From Streptomyces sp. ERV7 (lineage in GTDB: Bacteria; Actinomycetota; Actinomycetes; Streptomycetales; Streptomycetaceae): 64,000 nt of DNA. The notes beneath the pieces were generated by a model. It was given only the letters and a program-made list of their open reading frames with translations. It was not told where the DNA came from and ran no database searches. Every line of letters begins with the position of its first letter. Positions within the stretch are counted from its first letter, which is position 1. Made by a program: the position numbers and the translations under genes. Below are positions 32,164-41,301 of this stretch, piece by piece. The stretch lies in the NCBI RefSeq assembly GCF_001653515.1, contig NZ_LYOY01000051.1, forward strand, positions 702,001 through 766,000, read 5' to 3'.

Positions 32164-32931
32164 GTGGAGTACCACGGACGGAGACCGGCTCGGCACGGCG
32201 GAGGCGGTGACGGAGGCGGAGGCGCGGCGGGGCGCGGGGTGCTGGAGGGCGCGTTCTCGTTGCTTGAGGTCCTGGCCCGGCTGGAGGACGGGGGACTGAG
32301 CGAGCTGGCGGCCGGTGCGGGACTGCCCAAGACCACCGTGCACCGGATGCTGGACCAGCTCGTGGCGCTGGACGTGGTGGAGCGCCGGTTCGGCCGGTAC
32401 CGCATGGGGCCGGCGATCGTCCGGCTCGGGCGGGCCTGGAACCCCGACCGGCCGCTGCACACGGCCGCCGCCGGGCCGCTGCGGCATCTCGCCGCGGCCA
32501 CCCGCGCCAGCGTCAGCGTGTCGGTGGCCGGCACGGGGAGCCCGCTGGTCGTGGCCATGCTGCCGGGCGAAGTGGACGACGTCTTCCCGCTGCGGGTCGG
32601 CTCGGTCCTGCCGCCCGGGAGCGCCGCCGAGGTGGTCCTGGCGGCGGCCGCACCGGCCCTGGCGCCGCCGGAGGACCACGGCGCCGCGCGCTGGCGGCGA
32701 CGGATCGTCGCGGCACGCGAGCACGGCACGGCCGTCGACCACTACGAGGCCGACACCCTGGTGGCCTGTCTGGCGGCGCCCGTCCGCGCTCCGTCGGGAA
32801 AGGTCGTCGCCGCGCTCGCGGTGTCCGTCCTCGAACGCGGTCGGCTCGCCGGAGCGGAGGAACCGCTGCGCCGTGCGGCCCGTATGGTCGGCGCGAACCT
32901 GGCGCGGATGCCGCAGGCGTGGCAGCGCTGA
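32164..32931 (+). CDS. IclR-family transcriptional regulator
   Basis: 255 residues. Winged HTH at about 20-80 (AFSLLEVLARLEDGGLSELA, GLPKTTVHRMLDQLVALDVV, RFGRYRMG), then the GAF-like effector domain (about 90-250: ATRASVSVSVAGTGSPLVV, VLPPGSAAEVVLAAA, LVACLAAPVRAPSGKVVAAL). The GTG is chosen for the GGGGGGCGACG ribosome site. The first 18 residues are Gly/Arg-rich and unusual. It is alone; the neighbouring genes do not suggest a catabolic pathway, so the effector and target are open. Confidence 0.88.
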   Translation: MEYHGRRPARHGGGGDGGGGAAGRGVLEGAFSLLEVLARLEDGGLSELAAGAGLPKTTVHRMLDQLVALDVVERRFGRYRMGPAIVRLGRAWNPDRPLHTAAAGPLRHLAAATRASVSVSVAGTGSPLVVAMLPGEVDDVFPLRVGSVLPPGSAAEVVLAAAAPALAPPEDHGAARWRRRIVAAREHGTAVDHYEADTLVACLAAPVRAPSGKVVAALAVSVLERGRLAGAEEPLRRAARMVGANLARMPQAWQR

Positions 32932-32997
32932 GGAGCGGTCGAGGTCCGGCCCGGAGCCGAAGCGGGCGTCCGGGCCCCGCCGTGTTTCCATGACGCG

Positions 32998-33543
32998 GTG
33001 AACAGCGAGAACACCGAACTGTCCGGCGCCCGCCCGGCCCCGTACATCCGCCCCCGGGCGGATCACGACCTGGACGCGTGCGTCCACGCGCTCGCCGCCG
33101 TCCACGAGCGTGACGGCTACCCGGTCAACTGGCCCGAGCGCCCCGGCGACTGGCTTGCGCAGCCGTCGCCGCTGGCGGCCTGGGTGGCCGAGCTGGACGG
33201 CCGCGTCGCCGGCCACATCGGTCTGTCGCCCGGCGGTACGGGGGATGTGGCGCCCGGTCTGTGGAGCGCCCGCGCGGGCGTGGGCCCCGAGGCGACTGCC
33301 GTGGTCAGCCGCCTGTTCGTCGCTCCCGAGGCGCGCGGCCACGGGATCGGACGGCTGCTGCTGGCCCGGGCGGTGGACGAGGCCCGGGCCCGCGGTCTGC
33401 ACCCGGTGCTCGACGTGGTGGCCTCCGACACCGCGGCGACCGCCCTGTACGAGCGGATGGGCTGGGAGCTGCTGGCCGAGGTCGAGCAGGAGTGGGAGCC
33501 CCGGCAGACCGTGACGCTGCGCTGCTACGCGGCGGGCGTCTGA
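32998..33543 (+). CDS. GNAT acetyltransferase
   Basis: 181 residues from a GTG. Acetyl-CoA pyrophosphate loop in VAPEARGHGIGRLLLARAVD (RGHGIG), preceded by VSRLFV strand 4; C-terminal ALYERMGWELLAEVEQEW, the usual strand 6-7. One complete GCN5 domain. Substrate unknown (amine or N-terminal amino group). It follows the IclR gene by 66 bp and may share a transcript. Confidence 0.9.
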   Translation: MNSENTELSGARPAPYIRPRADHDLDACVHALAAVHERDGYPVNWPERPGDWLAQPSPLAAWVAELDGRVAGHIGLSPGGTGDVAPGLWSARAGVGPEATAVVSRLFVAPEARGHGIGRLLLARAVDEARARGLHPVLDVVASDTAATALYERMGWELLAEVEQEWEPRQTVTLRCYAAGV

Positions 33544-33596
33544 CGGCGTCGGGGCCCCGGCCGCTCAGAGCGCCGCGTCGGTCCGGCTCGTCCGGT

Positions 33597-34355
33597 TCAG
33601 GAGCTCGTCCGGTTCAGGAAGTCGACGAGCAGCGCGTTCACCTCGTCGGGGCGCTCCAGGTTGGGAAGGTGGCCCGCCCAGGGGAGTTCGAGGTGGCGGG
33701 CGTCGGCGAGCACACCGGTGAGGTGGACGGCGATCGCGCGGAAGTCCGCGAAGTCGTGGTCACCGGAGACGAGCAGGGCGGGGGCCTTGATCGTGGCGGG
33801 GTCGGTCTCGACCTTGACCTGGCCGAACTCCTCTTCGGCGGCGAGCTGGACGTCGAAGGCGTTGCGCTGCATCCGTCGCACCAGCTCCCGGGTCGCCGAG
33901 TCGGCGTCCGGGCCCACCCAGGCGTCCACGTTGAGGTCGGTCGCCCCGGCTATGTCACCGGCCTCGATGAGCGCGTCCTCGCGGTCGCCGAAGGCCATGA
34001 GGTCGGCGCTGGGCTCGTGTCCGGCCAGCGCGGTGCACAGCAGCGCCAGGGCGGTGACGCGCTCGGGCCGGCGGGCCGCGATCTCCAGCGCGACCCGGCC
34101 GCCACCGGACGACGCGATCAGCGCCGTGCGCTCGATGCCGAGCGTGTCGAGCAGGGCGAGAACGTCCTCAGCGTTGTTGTACGGCCGGTCGGGCATGGGC
34201 GATGCGCCGAAGCCCCGGAAGTCGCAGCGCACCACCTGGTAGCCGGCGCCGACGAGCGCGGGCACTTGGGCGTCCCACATCCGCCGGTCGCAGACCGTGG
34301 AGTGGAGGAGGATCACTGCCGGGCCGCTTCCGGCCACATCATGGGAAAGAGTCAC
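33597..34355 (-). CDS. Alpha/beta-hydrolase
   Basis: 252 residues. Oxyanion/HG-like start SGPAVILLHSTVCDRRMWDA, nucleophile elbow ALIASSGGGRVALEIAA (A-S-S-G-G, Ser at the elbow), acid VSGDHDFADF, and catalytic His in WAGHLPNLERPDEVN. The product resembles 3-oxoadipate enol-lactone hydrolase-like esterases (PcaD-like) but no aromatic-degradation genes are near. Likely cytoplasmic. Divergent from the TetR gene at 34.7 kb, a pairing that suggests TetR control. Confidence 0.9.
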   Translation of the reverse strand: MTLSHDVAGSGPAVILLHSTVCDRRMWDAQVPALVGAGYQVVRCDFRGFGASPMPDRPYNNAEDVLALLDTLGIERTALIASSGGGRVALEIAARRPERVTALALLCTALAGHEPSADLMAFGDREDALIEAGDIAGATDLNVDAWVGPDADSATRELVRRMQRNAFDVQLAAEEEFGQVKVETDPATIKAPALLVSGDHDFADFRAIAVHLTGVLADARHLELPWAGHLPNLERPDEVNALLVDFLNRTSS

Positions 34356-34728
34356 CGCGCCACCATAGACATCCGGATCGCTCAGCGCATCAGAATTGCC
34401 TGGTCACGAGGGAGTCGGAGGGATTCTGCGGCTCTCTGCCGTCGGCTGCCGTCGGCAGGGTGGCGATGGGCCACCAGAAGTCGTCCCGGATGCCGTCCTC
34501 GGTGGCTGTGTCGGTCTCCGGCCGTTCGCCGGGCGGGCGTCGAGTCATACGGTCAAGTGTGGTGGATGCGGCGGCTGTTGGGGAGGCGATTTCTAGAACA
34601 GTTTTCTACAGATTGCTACGCTAGGGTTGCCGTCATGGCAGACAGCTTCCCGATCGGTGCCCCCTGGGGCGCGCCAGGTGCCCCAGGTCGACGGGCCGGG
34701 CACGACAGCCACCGAGCGGGGCTCGGCC
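34356..34728. promoter_or_regulatory. Divergent control region hydrolase/TetR
   Basis: 373 bp. An A/T-rich stretch at 34591-34625 includes the inverted repeat TAGAA-CAGTT-TTCTA at 34594-34608, about 120 bp before the tetR start. This is the best candidate for a TetR operator. No gene seen on either strand. Confidence 0.5.
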
Positions 34729-35325
34729 ATGTCGCCTAGGCAGCAGCGCGGTGAGGCCACCGTCGACCGGCTGCTGACCTCCGCACTGCGGGTGTTCGCC
34801 GAGTCGGGCCAGCAGGGATTCACCGTCAGCGCCGTCACCCGCGCCAGCGGGGTCAGCCTCGGCAGCCTCTACCACCACTTCGGCAGCTTCGACGGTCTCG
34901 CCGCAGCCCTCTACACCCGGTGCATGGAGCAGCTGTTCGACGAGATGACCGCCGTGCTCACCCGGGCCCGCACCGCCCGTACCGGCATCCGCGCGCTGGT
35001 CCAGTGCTATCTGCGCTTCACCGAGGAGCACCCCGACGTGGCGCTCTTCCTGCACGCCTCCGCCTACTCCGGCTATCTCGCCGCCCACGCCGACGAGATC
35101 CGCAGGGTCAAGGCGAAGAAGCTGGCCGCCATCGCCGCCTGGCTGGGGCCCCGCGTCGAGGCCGGCGAGATCGCGCCGCTCCCGTCGCCCCTGATCGACG
35201 TCCTGATCCTCGGGCCCCCGGCCGAAACCGCACGCCGCTGGCTGTCCAGTACGTACGACATCGACCTCGCCCAGGCCTACCGGATCCTGCCCGACCGCGT
35301 CTGGCGCTCGCTTCAGCCGGACTGA
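34729..35325 (+). CDS. TetR-family transcriptional regulator
   Basis: 198 residues. N-terminal HTH with ATVDRLLTSALRVFAESGQQ, FTVSAVTRASGVSLGSLYHH, FGSFDGLAAALY, the typical TetR recognition helix. The C-terminal ligand domain is helical and includes RALVQCYLRFTEEHPDVALF. The ATG at 34729 removes a 34-residue leader from a longer reading frame that has no conserved character. It overlaps the MFS exporter on the opposite strand by 13 bp at its 3' end. It probably controls the divergent hydrolase or the exporter. Confidence 0.9.
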   Translation: MSPRQQRGEATVDRLLTSALRVFAESGQQGFTVSAVTRASGVSLGSLYHHFGSFDGLAAALYTRCMEQLFDEMTAVLTRARTARTGIRALVQCYLRFTEEHPDVALFLHASAYSGYLAAHADEIRRVKAKKLAAIAAWLGPRVEAGEIAPLPSPLIDVLILGPPAETARRWLSSTYDIDLAQAYRILPDRVWRSLQPD

Positions 35326-36560
35326 CCGGAAGTGACCGGGGCGCGGGGCGGGGCGGCGGGGGCCGCTCGGCGTGCGCCCCGGTGTGCCGCGGGCCCCATC
35401 GCGTACGACGCCACCAGGATCATCCCGCCGAGCAGCAGCCATCCCGGGCCGCCCCAGTCCACCAGGAGCGCGGTCAGCAGGAGCGGGCCGAGGGTGCGGG
35501 CGATGGTCACGCCGGTGCCGAACAGGCCCTGGTACTCGCCGATCCGGTCGGCCGGTGCCAGGTCGAAGCCGATCTGCCAGGAGCCCGCCGAGTGCAGCAT
35601 CTCGGCGACGACCAGGAGCACCGATCCGGCGACGAGCGCCGCGGCGGCCACCCAGGGTGAGTCGCCCGCGGCCGAGAGCGCGAAGACCGCGCAGGCCGCC
35701 AGCATCACCGCGCCGGAACGGCGCACCGCCCGCACGGCGGTCGCAAGTCCCTTGACGGCCCGGGCCGTTCGGACCTGGAAGAGCATCACCGCGCCGGTGT
35801 TGAGCACGAACAGCGCCGAGACCAGCCAGGCCGGCGCGGCCGTGCGCTGGGTGATCCACAGCGGAATCCCCAGGCTGAGCAGCGGCATCCGCAGGAGCAG
35901 CACGGTGTTGAGGAGGGCGACGATCACATACGGGCGGTCCCCGAGGACCGTCGGCCCGCCGCGCCCCTCGGTGCGCGGCACGGGTGCGACCCGGGGGAGC
36001 CGCGCCAGCAGCAGCGCGCAGACCAGGAAGCTCGCCGCGTCCAGGGCGAAGACCGTGAGGTAGGCACCCCTCGTGCCGGAGCGCAGGGCCACGCCGCCGA
36101 GCGCCGCACCCACGGCGAGGCCCGCGTTGAGCGTGGCCTGGAGGCGGGCCAGGGTCGCCGTCCGCTCCTTCTCGGGCACCAGCCCGGCAAGCAGCCCCTG
36201 ACGGGCCGCCGCCAGTCCCGACTGGGCGGTGGCGTAGAGGCAGGCGGCCACGAGGAACGGGACGAAGGAGCGGACGACCAGGAACGACGCCACGGCCGCG
36301 CCGGTCGCCAGCGCCAGCAGCACCGCCGTCCCCCGGGGCCCGCGCCGGTCCGCGAGCCGTCCGAGCGGTACGCCCGCGACCGAGCCGACCGCCCAGGCGA
36401 GGGTCAGCCCCAGACCGATGCGCGCCGGGGCGAGGCCGACGACGCGGGTGAAGTACAGGGCGGAGGTGACGAGATACGCGCCGTCGCCGACGGAGTTGGT
36501 CAGTTGGGCCAGCGCGAGAAGGCGCCGGGGGCCCGCGGGGGACACCGCTCTGGTCGTCAT
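35313..36560 (-). CDS. MFS transporter
   Basis: 415 residues with 12 predicted helices and the motif PLGRLADRRGPRGTAVLLAL between helices 2 and 3 (motif A of MFS). Compact, close to the DHA/MFS_1 group of small-molecule exporters. It converges with tetR (13-bp overlap). Substrate unknown; a drug-efflux role controlled by the TetR protein is a reasonable inference. Confidence 0.88.
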   Translation of the reverse strand: MTTRAVSPAGPRRLLALAQLTNSVGDGAYLVTSALYFTRVVGLAPARIGLGLTLAWAVGSVAGVPLGRLADRRGPRGTAVLLALATGAAVASFLVVRSFVPFLVAACLYATAQSGLAAARQGLLAGLVPEKERTATLARLQATLNAGLAVGAALGGVALRSGTRGAYLTVFALDAASFLVCALLLARLPRVAPVPRTEGRGGPTVLGDRPYVIVALLNTVLLLRMPLLSLGIPLWITQRTAAPAWLVSALFVLNTGAVMLFQVRTARAVKGLATAVRAVRRSGAVMLAACAVFALSAAGDSPWVAAAALVAGSVLLVVAEMLHSAGSWQIGFDLAPADRIGEYQGLFGTGVTIARTLGPLLLTALLVDWGGPGWLLLGGMILVASYAMGPAAHRGARRAAPAAPPRAPVTSGQSG

Positions 36561-36706
36561 GAGCAGGACACTATGACTCCGGTGGCCCTTCCTTCTGGTC
36601 CATTTCGGACGGCTGTGAGTGGGCCATTTCTCGACCTTCGCAGTGCGGACGGCGACCGCGACGGCTCGGGAGGTTTTCGATCCGGGGAGCCAGGTAATCG
36701 TCAGTT

Positions 36707-37672
36707 ATGGTGCAAATCGGCTACACGATGATGACCGAGCAGACCGGCCCCCGCGCCCTCGTCTCCGACCTGGTCGCCGCGGAGCGCGCCGGGTTCGACT
36801 TCTCCGTCATCTCCGACCACTACTTCCCCTGGCTGGAATCCCAGGGGCACGCGTCCTACGCCTGGAGCGTGCTGGGCGCGGCCGTCCAGGCCACCGAGCG
36901 GATCCCGCTGATGACGTATGTGACGTGCCCGACGGTCCGCTACCACCCCGTCGTCGTCGCCCAGAAGGCCGCGACGATGCAACTGCTCTCCCAGGGCAGG
37001 TTCCGCCTCGGCCTCGGCTCCGGGGAGAACCTCAACGAGCACGTGGTGGGCGCCGGATGGCCCTCTCCCCAGGTCCGCCTGGACATGCTGGACGAGGCCG
37101 TCGACATCATCCGCGCCCTGTTCCAAGGCGGCAACGTCAACCACCAGGGCACCCACTTCGACGTGGCCGACGCCCGGCTGTGGGATCTGCCGGACGAGCC
37201 GCCGCCCCTCGGAATCGCCGTCTCGGGCGAGCGCTCCTGCGCGCTGGCGGGCCGGTCCGCCGATCTCGTCATCGCCACCGAGCCCAAGGGTGAGCTGCTC
37301 GACTCCTTCGACCGGTACGGCGGCGGCGGAAAGCCGCGGGTGGGCCAGTTGCCGGTCTGCTACGACACCGACCGGGACGCGGCGATCGCCCGCGCCCACG
37401 ACCAGTTCCGCTGGTTCGGCGGCGGCTGGCCGGTGAACTCGGAGCTCCCGGGCCCGTCCGGCTTCGAGGGCGCCACCCGGTTCGTCACCCCGCAGGACGT
37501 GGCCGGGGCCATCCCGTGCGGCGACGGCGTCGACGCCTTCGCCGACGCCGTGCGGCCGTTCGTCGAGGCGGGCTTCACGGAGGTCGCCCTCGTCCAGATC
37601 GGCGGCGAGCACCAACTCCCCTTCATCCACTGGGCCGAGACGAAGCTGCTGCCCGCCCTGCGCGAGCTGTGA
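36707..37672 (+). CDS. LLM-class F420-dependent oxidoreductase
   Basis: 321 residues, a TIM-barrel luciferase-like protein starting MVQIGYTMMTEQTGP. Family marks are DFSVISDHYFPWLESQGHAS, RIPLMTYVTCPTVRYHPVV and RFRLGLGSGENLNEHVVG, as in the G6PDH-related F420-dependent subfamily (TIGR03557-like). A Gly/Lys-rich loop near residue 205 (GGGGKPRVGQL) closes the cofactor site. It would use F420 or its reduced form for hydride transfer. The substrate cannot be told. It ends 30 bp from the convergent Mrp operon. Confidence 0.9.
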   Translation: MVQIGYTMMTEQTGPRALVSDLVAAERAGFDFSVISDHYFPWLESQGHASYAWSVLGAAVQATERIPLMTYVTCPTVRYHPVVVAQKAATMQLLSQGRFRLGLGSGENLNEHVVGAGWPSPQVRLDMLDEAVDIIRALFQGGNVNHQGTHFDVADARLWDLPDEPPPLGIAVSGERSCALAGRSADLVIATEPKGELLDSFDRYGGGGKPRVGQLPVCYDTDRDAAIARAHDQFRWFGGGWPVNSELPGPSGFEGATRFVTPQDVAGAIPCGDGVDAFADAVRPFVEAGFTEVALVQIGGEHQLPFIHWAETKLLPALREL

Positions 37673-37701
37673 CACCACCTCGGCCTCGCGCCGGCCCGCG
37701 G

Positions 37702-39450
37702 TCAGCCCGTGAGGATGCCCGGCAGCGCGAGCGCGCCGAGCAGGGCGGTGCCGGCCAGGAGCCAGGCGACGTAGTCGCCGATGTGGCCGGAGTGCAGCCG
37801 CCGCAGCGGCTGGGTCCAGCGGTACGGTTCGTGGCGCGCCGGGCCGCGTACCGCCGCCGCGGCGAGCCCCGCCGCCAGCGCCGCCGAGGCGAGCCCGAGG
37901 AGCAGCCCGGGCGGGGTCCAGTGCGGCGCGTGGTGCCCCTCCACGCCGAACGCCCGGCCCGTCGCGTCCGCCAGAGCAGGCACCAGGCCCGTCGTCAGTG
38001 ACCCGGCGAGCAGCGCGGCGGGCACCCCGAGCATGGTGGCGGGCACCCGGCCGATGCGGCCCTCGGTCTCCGGCTCCTCGTGCTCGCCGCTCGTCTCGTA
38101 CGCCGGGTCCCTCAGGGGCGGCCGCCCCAGCCCCAGGAACACCCGCGCGGCCACCCTGAGCACGGCGCCCGCGGTGAGCGCCGAGACGGCGACGAACAGC
38201 ACGGTGAAGCCGCCGCCCGCCGCCTCCTCGGTCACCGACTTGCCCAGTCCCGTACCGAAGGGCGGCAGCCCCGCCAGGGCCAGTGCCCCCGCCGTGAACA
38301 GGGTCGCGACGAGCGGCAACCCGTGGGCACGGCCGTGCAGTTCGTGCTCGTCGACGCTGCCGTAGCGGTCGAGCAGGATGCCGGTGCAGGCGAACAGGGC
38401 GGCCTTGGCGCCCGCGTGGCCCAGGACGTACAGCGCCACCCCGCCGGTCGCCTCTGGCCGCAGCAGACCGACGCCGACGAGGAAGAGGCCGGTGTGCGCG
38501 ACGGTCGAGTAGGCGAGCAGGCGCTTGAGGTGGCGCTGCTGCCAGCACATCACCGCGCCGACCAGCGCGGTCAGCGTGCCCAGGACCACCAGGGCGCGCT
38601 CGGCGTCCGGGGCGGGCAGCCCGCCGGGACCCGCGAAGACGGTGGTGTACACCCGCCAGGTGCCGTACACCCCCAGCTCCACCATGACGCCGGACAGCAG
38701 CATGCACACCGGCGTCGGCGCGACCGCGTGCGCGTCGGGCAGCCAGAAGTGGAACGGCACGGCCGCCGCCTTGACCAGGAGGCCGGTCAGGACGAGGGCG
38801 AACGCGGCCAGGGTCAGTGCGTCGGGGCCGCCGTGCGCGTCCAGTCGCGCCCCGATCTGCCGCATGCCGAGTTCGCCGGTCCGGGCGTAGAGCAGCACGA
38901 TGCCGGTCAGGGTGGCGTACGCGCCCAGGGAGTTGACCACTCCGAAGGTGAGCGCGCCCTGGACGGCCTTGGCCTCCTCGACGCGGTAGCCGGTCAGCGC
39001 GTACGCCACCACGCTCATCAGCTCGAAGAAGACGAAGGCGTTGAAGAGATCCCCGGTGAGGGCGAAGCCGCACATGCCCGCCTGGAAGAGCAGGACGAGT
39101 GCGGGGAAGGAGCCCGCGTGCCGCTTCGGCGGCTCGTCGAAGTAGCGCCAGGAGTAGACGAGTACGGCGACGACGAGGACGGAGACCAGGGCGGCGAGCC
39201 CGGTGCCGGGGCCGTCCCCGGTCAGGACGATGCCGACGCCCGCCCCGTCCTTCGGGCGCCGGCCGCCGACCCACTCCTCGGCGTCGGGCGAGGAGTGGAC
39301 GAGCAGGACGAGGGCCAGTGCGGCCGTCGCCGCCGCGGTGCAGGCGCCGACCGACTCGGCGGCGACGCGCGGCAGTCGGCGCCCGGCGGCCACCAGGGCG
39401 GCGGCGCCGAGCAGCGGCAGGGCCACGACCAGCGGCAGCAGTTCGTTCAT
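37702..39450 (-). CDS. mnhD: Mrp antiporter subunit D-like (proton-translocating)
   Basis: 582 residues, about 14 membrane helices, with the Proton_antipo_M domain (about 120-410) including KAAAVPFHFWLPDAHAVAPT and LLAYSTVAHTGLFLVG. The conserved Lys/Glu residues for proton transfer of NuoN/MrpD are visible. It is the only large NuoL/M/N-type subunit of this operon. Last of six minus-strand genes: its ATG overlaps the stop of mnhC by 4 bases. Likely with the small subunits it exchanges Na+ or another monovalent cation for protons across the membrane. Confidence 0.88.
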   Translation of the reverse strand: MNELLPLVVALPLLGAAALVAAGRRLPRVAAESVGACTAAATAALALVLLVHSSPDAEEWVGGRRPKDGAGVGIVLTGDGPGTGLAALVSVLVVAVLVYSWRYFDEPPKRHAGSFPALVLLFQAGMCGFALTGDLFNAFVFFELMSVVAYALTGYRVEEAKAVQGALTFGVVNSLGAYATLTGIVLLYARTGELGMRQIGARLDAHGGPDALTLAAFALVLTGLLVKAAAVPFHFWLPDAHAVAPTPVCMLLSGVMVELGVYGTWRVYTTVFAGPGGLPAPDAERALVVLGTLTALVGAVMCWQQRHLKRLLAYSTVAHTGLFLVGVGLLRPEATGGVALYVLGHAGAKAALFACTGILLDRYGSVDEHELHGRAHGLPLVATLFTAGALALAGLPPFGTGLGKSVTEEAAGGGFTVLFVAVSALTAGAVLRVAARVFLGLGRPPLRDPAYETSGEHEEPETEGRIGRVPATMLGVPAALLAGSLTTGLVPALADATGRAFGVEGHHAPHWTPPGLLLGLASAALAAGLAAAAVRGPARHEPYRWTQPLRRLHSGHIGDYVAWLLAGTALLGALALPGILTG

Positions 39451-39794
39451 CCGCGCAGCTCGGAGAGCTCGTCGGGGTCCACCGTGCCGTGGCGTTTGGC
39501 CACCTGCATCACCAGCGCGAGCAGCAGCGCGGTCACGGTGGCCCCGACCACGACATCGGTCAGGGCCAGCGCCTGCACCACGGGGTCGACGACCGGCCGC
39601 GAGCCCGGTTCCAGGTCGGAGTGGACCGGCGCCGTGCCGCCGTCCCGGTAGCCCACGGCGAGCAGCAGGACGTAGGTGGAGGACTGGCAGACCGCCAGAC
39701 AGCCCACCGCGTGCACCAGATGGCGGCTGGTGGCGAGGCCGTAGCAGCCCGCCAGGAAGATCCAGCCGGCGACCAGGTACGGCAGTACGGACAT
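39447..39794 (-). CDS. mnhC: Mrp antiporter subunit C-like (NuoK fold)
   Basis: 115 residues, three membrane helices: LPYLVAGWIFLAGCYGLATS, LVHAVGCLAVCQSSTYVLLL and QALALTDVVVGATVTALLLA. The last segment carries the PVVQALALTDVVVG motif of MrpC/MnhC, and the Glu normally present in NuoK is absent, as in MrpC. The N-terminus at 39794 begins MSVLPYL; a longer upstream frame is not membrane-like. ATGA overlap with mnhD; 22 bp to mnhB. Confidence 0.9.
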   Translation of the reverse strand: MSVLPYLVAGWIFLAGCYGLATSRHLVHAVGCLAVCQSSTYVLLLAVGYRDGGTAPVHSDLEPGSRPVVDPVVQALALTDVVVGATVTALLLALVMQVAKRHGTVDPDELSELRG

Positions 39795-39816
39795 CACCGC
39801 GCGCTCGCGCCCCCGT

Positions 39817-40575
39817 TCATTCGTCCCGCTCCTTCCCGCTTCCCGGACTCCGCTCGATCTCCACGGCCTGGTCGAGGAAGCGGGCGAGCAGCACCACCAC
39901 CGCGCAGCCCACCTCCATACCGACCGCCGCGTTGAGCAGCGGTACGGTGCCGCCCGACGCCAGGGTGTTGAACGTGCCGTACGGCAGCAGGGTGTTGGCG
40001 AGGAACGCCGAGCCGCCGACGAGGCCCGCGACACCGAGGACGAGATACGCCGCCTCGCCCGCCGCGTCCCCGACCTCGTACCGGCCGACCGGCCGGATCC
40101 GCTCCAGGGCGCGGTAGTCCGCCCCGATGTAGAGCAGGTGCAGTGCGGTCGCCACGACGACGCCGCCCTGGAAGCCGCCGCCGGGGCTCAGCTGTCCGTG
40201 CGCGATGAGGTAGAGCCCGGTGACCAGCGCGACCGGCAGCAGGACCAGCGCATAGCGGCGGACGGGAGTGGCGACCCTCGCGGGCGCGGGGCGCACCTGG
40301 CGCTCGTCGCGGGTCTGGCGCAGCAGGACGACGGTCCCGAGCACCGCGGCGAACAGGATGGTCTCCTCGCCCAGGGTGTCGAAGGCCCGCTGGTCGAAGT
40401 TGACGGACGCGATGGTGTTGGAGGTGTGGCGGGCGAGGGAGGCCTCGACGGCGCGGTCCCCGTACGGGTGGACGTCGCCGCCGAAGCCCGGCAGCCGCAG
40501 ATACGCGGCCGCCAGCAGCGCGGCCACGCCGAGACCGCCCAGGGCCAGCACCCACAGCCGCAGCCGCCGGCTCAC
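39817..40575 (-). CDS. mnhB: Mrp antiporter subunit B-like with DUF4040 neighbour
   Basis: 252 residues with about six helices. First a short region homologous to the end of MrpA (VNFDQRAFDTLGEETILFAA), then the MnhB domain: LVLLPVALVTGLYLIAHGQL and SPGGGFQGGVVVATALHLLY with the GGGFQGG signature. The tail is charged and cytoplasmic (IERSPGSGKERDE). Its start overlaps the stop of the DUF4040 gene by 4 bases. The MrpA-end segment fused to MrpB is the normal split form in this type of cluster. Confidence 0.88.
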   Translation of the reverse strand: MSRRLRLWVLALGGLGVAALLAAAYLRLPGFGGDVHPYGDRAVEASLARHTSNTIASVNFDQRAFDTLGEETILFAAVLGTVVLLRQTRDERQVRPAPARVATPVRRYALVLLPVALVTGLYLIAHGQLSPGGGFQGGVVVATALHLLYIGADYRALERIRPVGRYEVGDAAGEAAYLVLGVAGLVGGSAFLANTLLPYGTFNTLASGGTVPLLNAAVGMEVGCAVVVLLARFLDQAVEIERSPGSGKERDE

Positions 40576-40850
40576 CGGCCGCCGTCCCCTTCTCGGCCGG
40601 CGTTCCCTTCCCTGCCCCGGCGCCGGACCTTGCGTACCGACAGGAGGATCAGCAGCGGGGTGAGCGCGGAGCCGACCGCGAGCTGGGACAGGGCCACGTC
40701 CGGTGCCTGCAGGACGGTGAACAGGACCGCCAGGGCGAGCCCGAGCACCGCGAGCACCAGCGCCTGACGGGCCGGGTCGCGGACCGCCACCGCGGCCGTC
40801 GCCGACACCGCGACGAGCAGGAGGGCGAGGACGGTGAGCACATCAGCCAT
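40572..40850 (-). CDS. DUF4040 (MbhD-like) small subunit
   Basis: 92 residues, three helices: VLTVLALLLVAVSATAAVAV, ALVLAVLGLALAVLFTVLQA, and VALSQLAVGSALTPLLILLS. APDVALSQLAVGSALTP is the DUF4040/MbhD signature, which also forms part of full-length MrpA C-termini. A basic tail RKVRRRGREGNAGREGDGGR ends it. Eight bases overlap the upstream gene and four overlap mnhB. In this operon it replaces the middle part of the missing MrpA. Confidence 0.88.
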   Translation of the reverse strand: MADVLTVLALLLVAVSATAAVAVRDPARQALVLAVLGLALAVLFTVLQAPDVALSQLAVGSALTPLLILLSVRKVRRRGREGNAGREGDGGR

Positions 40851-41301
40851 GGGACACCTCCGCGCCCCGGTAGCCGCCCGACACCGCCCGCGACGCGATG
40901 ACGTTCCCGGCGACCAGGAGCGCCCCGGTCGCCAGCAGTTTCACCATGGCCCGGCCGGGTCCGGCGGCCGTGCACACCGCCGTGACCACGGCCGTGGTGG
41001 CGAGGGCGGCCGCCGCGGTCAGCGCGTCGGTGTGCGGCCCAGTGGAGGAGAGGTCGTCGGCGAGCAGCCGTGCGTACACCAGCGTGCCGACCGGGCCCAG
41101 CACCGCGAGCACCAGGGACAGATCGGTGTACGACGGGCGCTGGTAGCCCTGGGCGAGCAGCAGCATGACCAGGCACACCGCCGACGTGCCGAAGTTCTGG
41201 GCGACGACCCGGCGTCCCACCGGACCGGTCGCGACGCCCCACACCACCGGCCCGAAACCCACCGCGAGCAGGACGGTCGCGGCCCACAGCCACCCGTTCA
41301 C
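40843..41301 (-). CDS. Mrp antiporter subunit F-like fused to a G-like module
   Basis: 152 residues from a GTG that overlaps the stop of the E-like gene (GTGA). The N-terminal half (NGWLWAATVLLAVGFGPVVW, AVCLVMLLLAQGYQRPSYTD, SLVLAVLGPVGTLVYARLL) is MrpF-like with LGPVGT. The C-terminal half (ALTAAAALATTAVVTAVCTA, AMVKLLATGALLVAGNVIAS) has two more helices in the place of MrpG, but with weak identity to it. If this is a true F-G fusion, it is unusual; alternatively it is one variant MrpF. Confidence 0.65.
   Translation of the reverse strand: MNGWLWAATVLLAVGFGPVVWGVATGPVGRRVVAQNFGTSAVCLVMLLLAQGYQRPSYTDLSLVLAVLGPVGTLVYARLLADDLSSTGPHTDALTAAAALATTAVVTAVCTAAGPGRAMVKLLATGALLVAGNVIASRAVSGGYRGAEVSHG

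Noticed and set aside
36701..39274. Long minus-strand frame of 857 codons covering the LLM gene and part of mnhD
   Set aside because: It is antisense to the LLM gene and out of frame with mnhD, has Arg/Gly/Pro-rich composition without domains, and arises from the G+C bias of the third codon positions.
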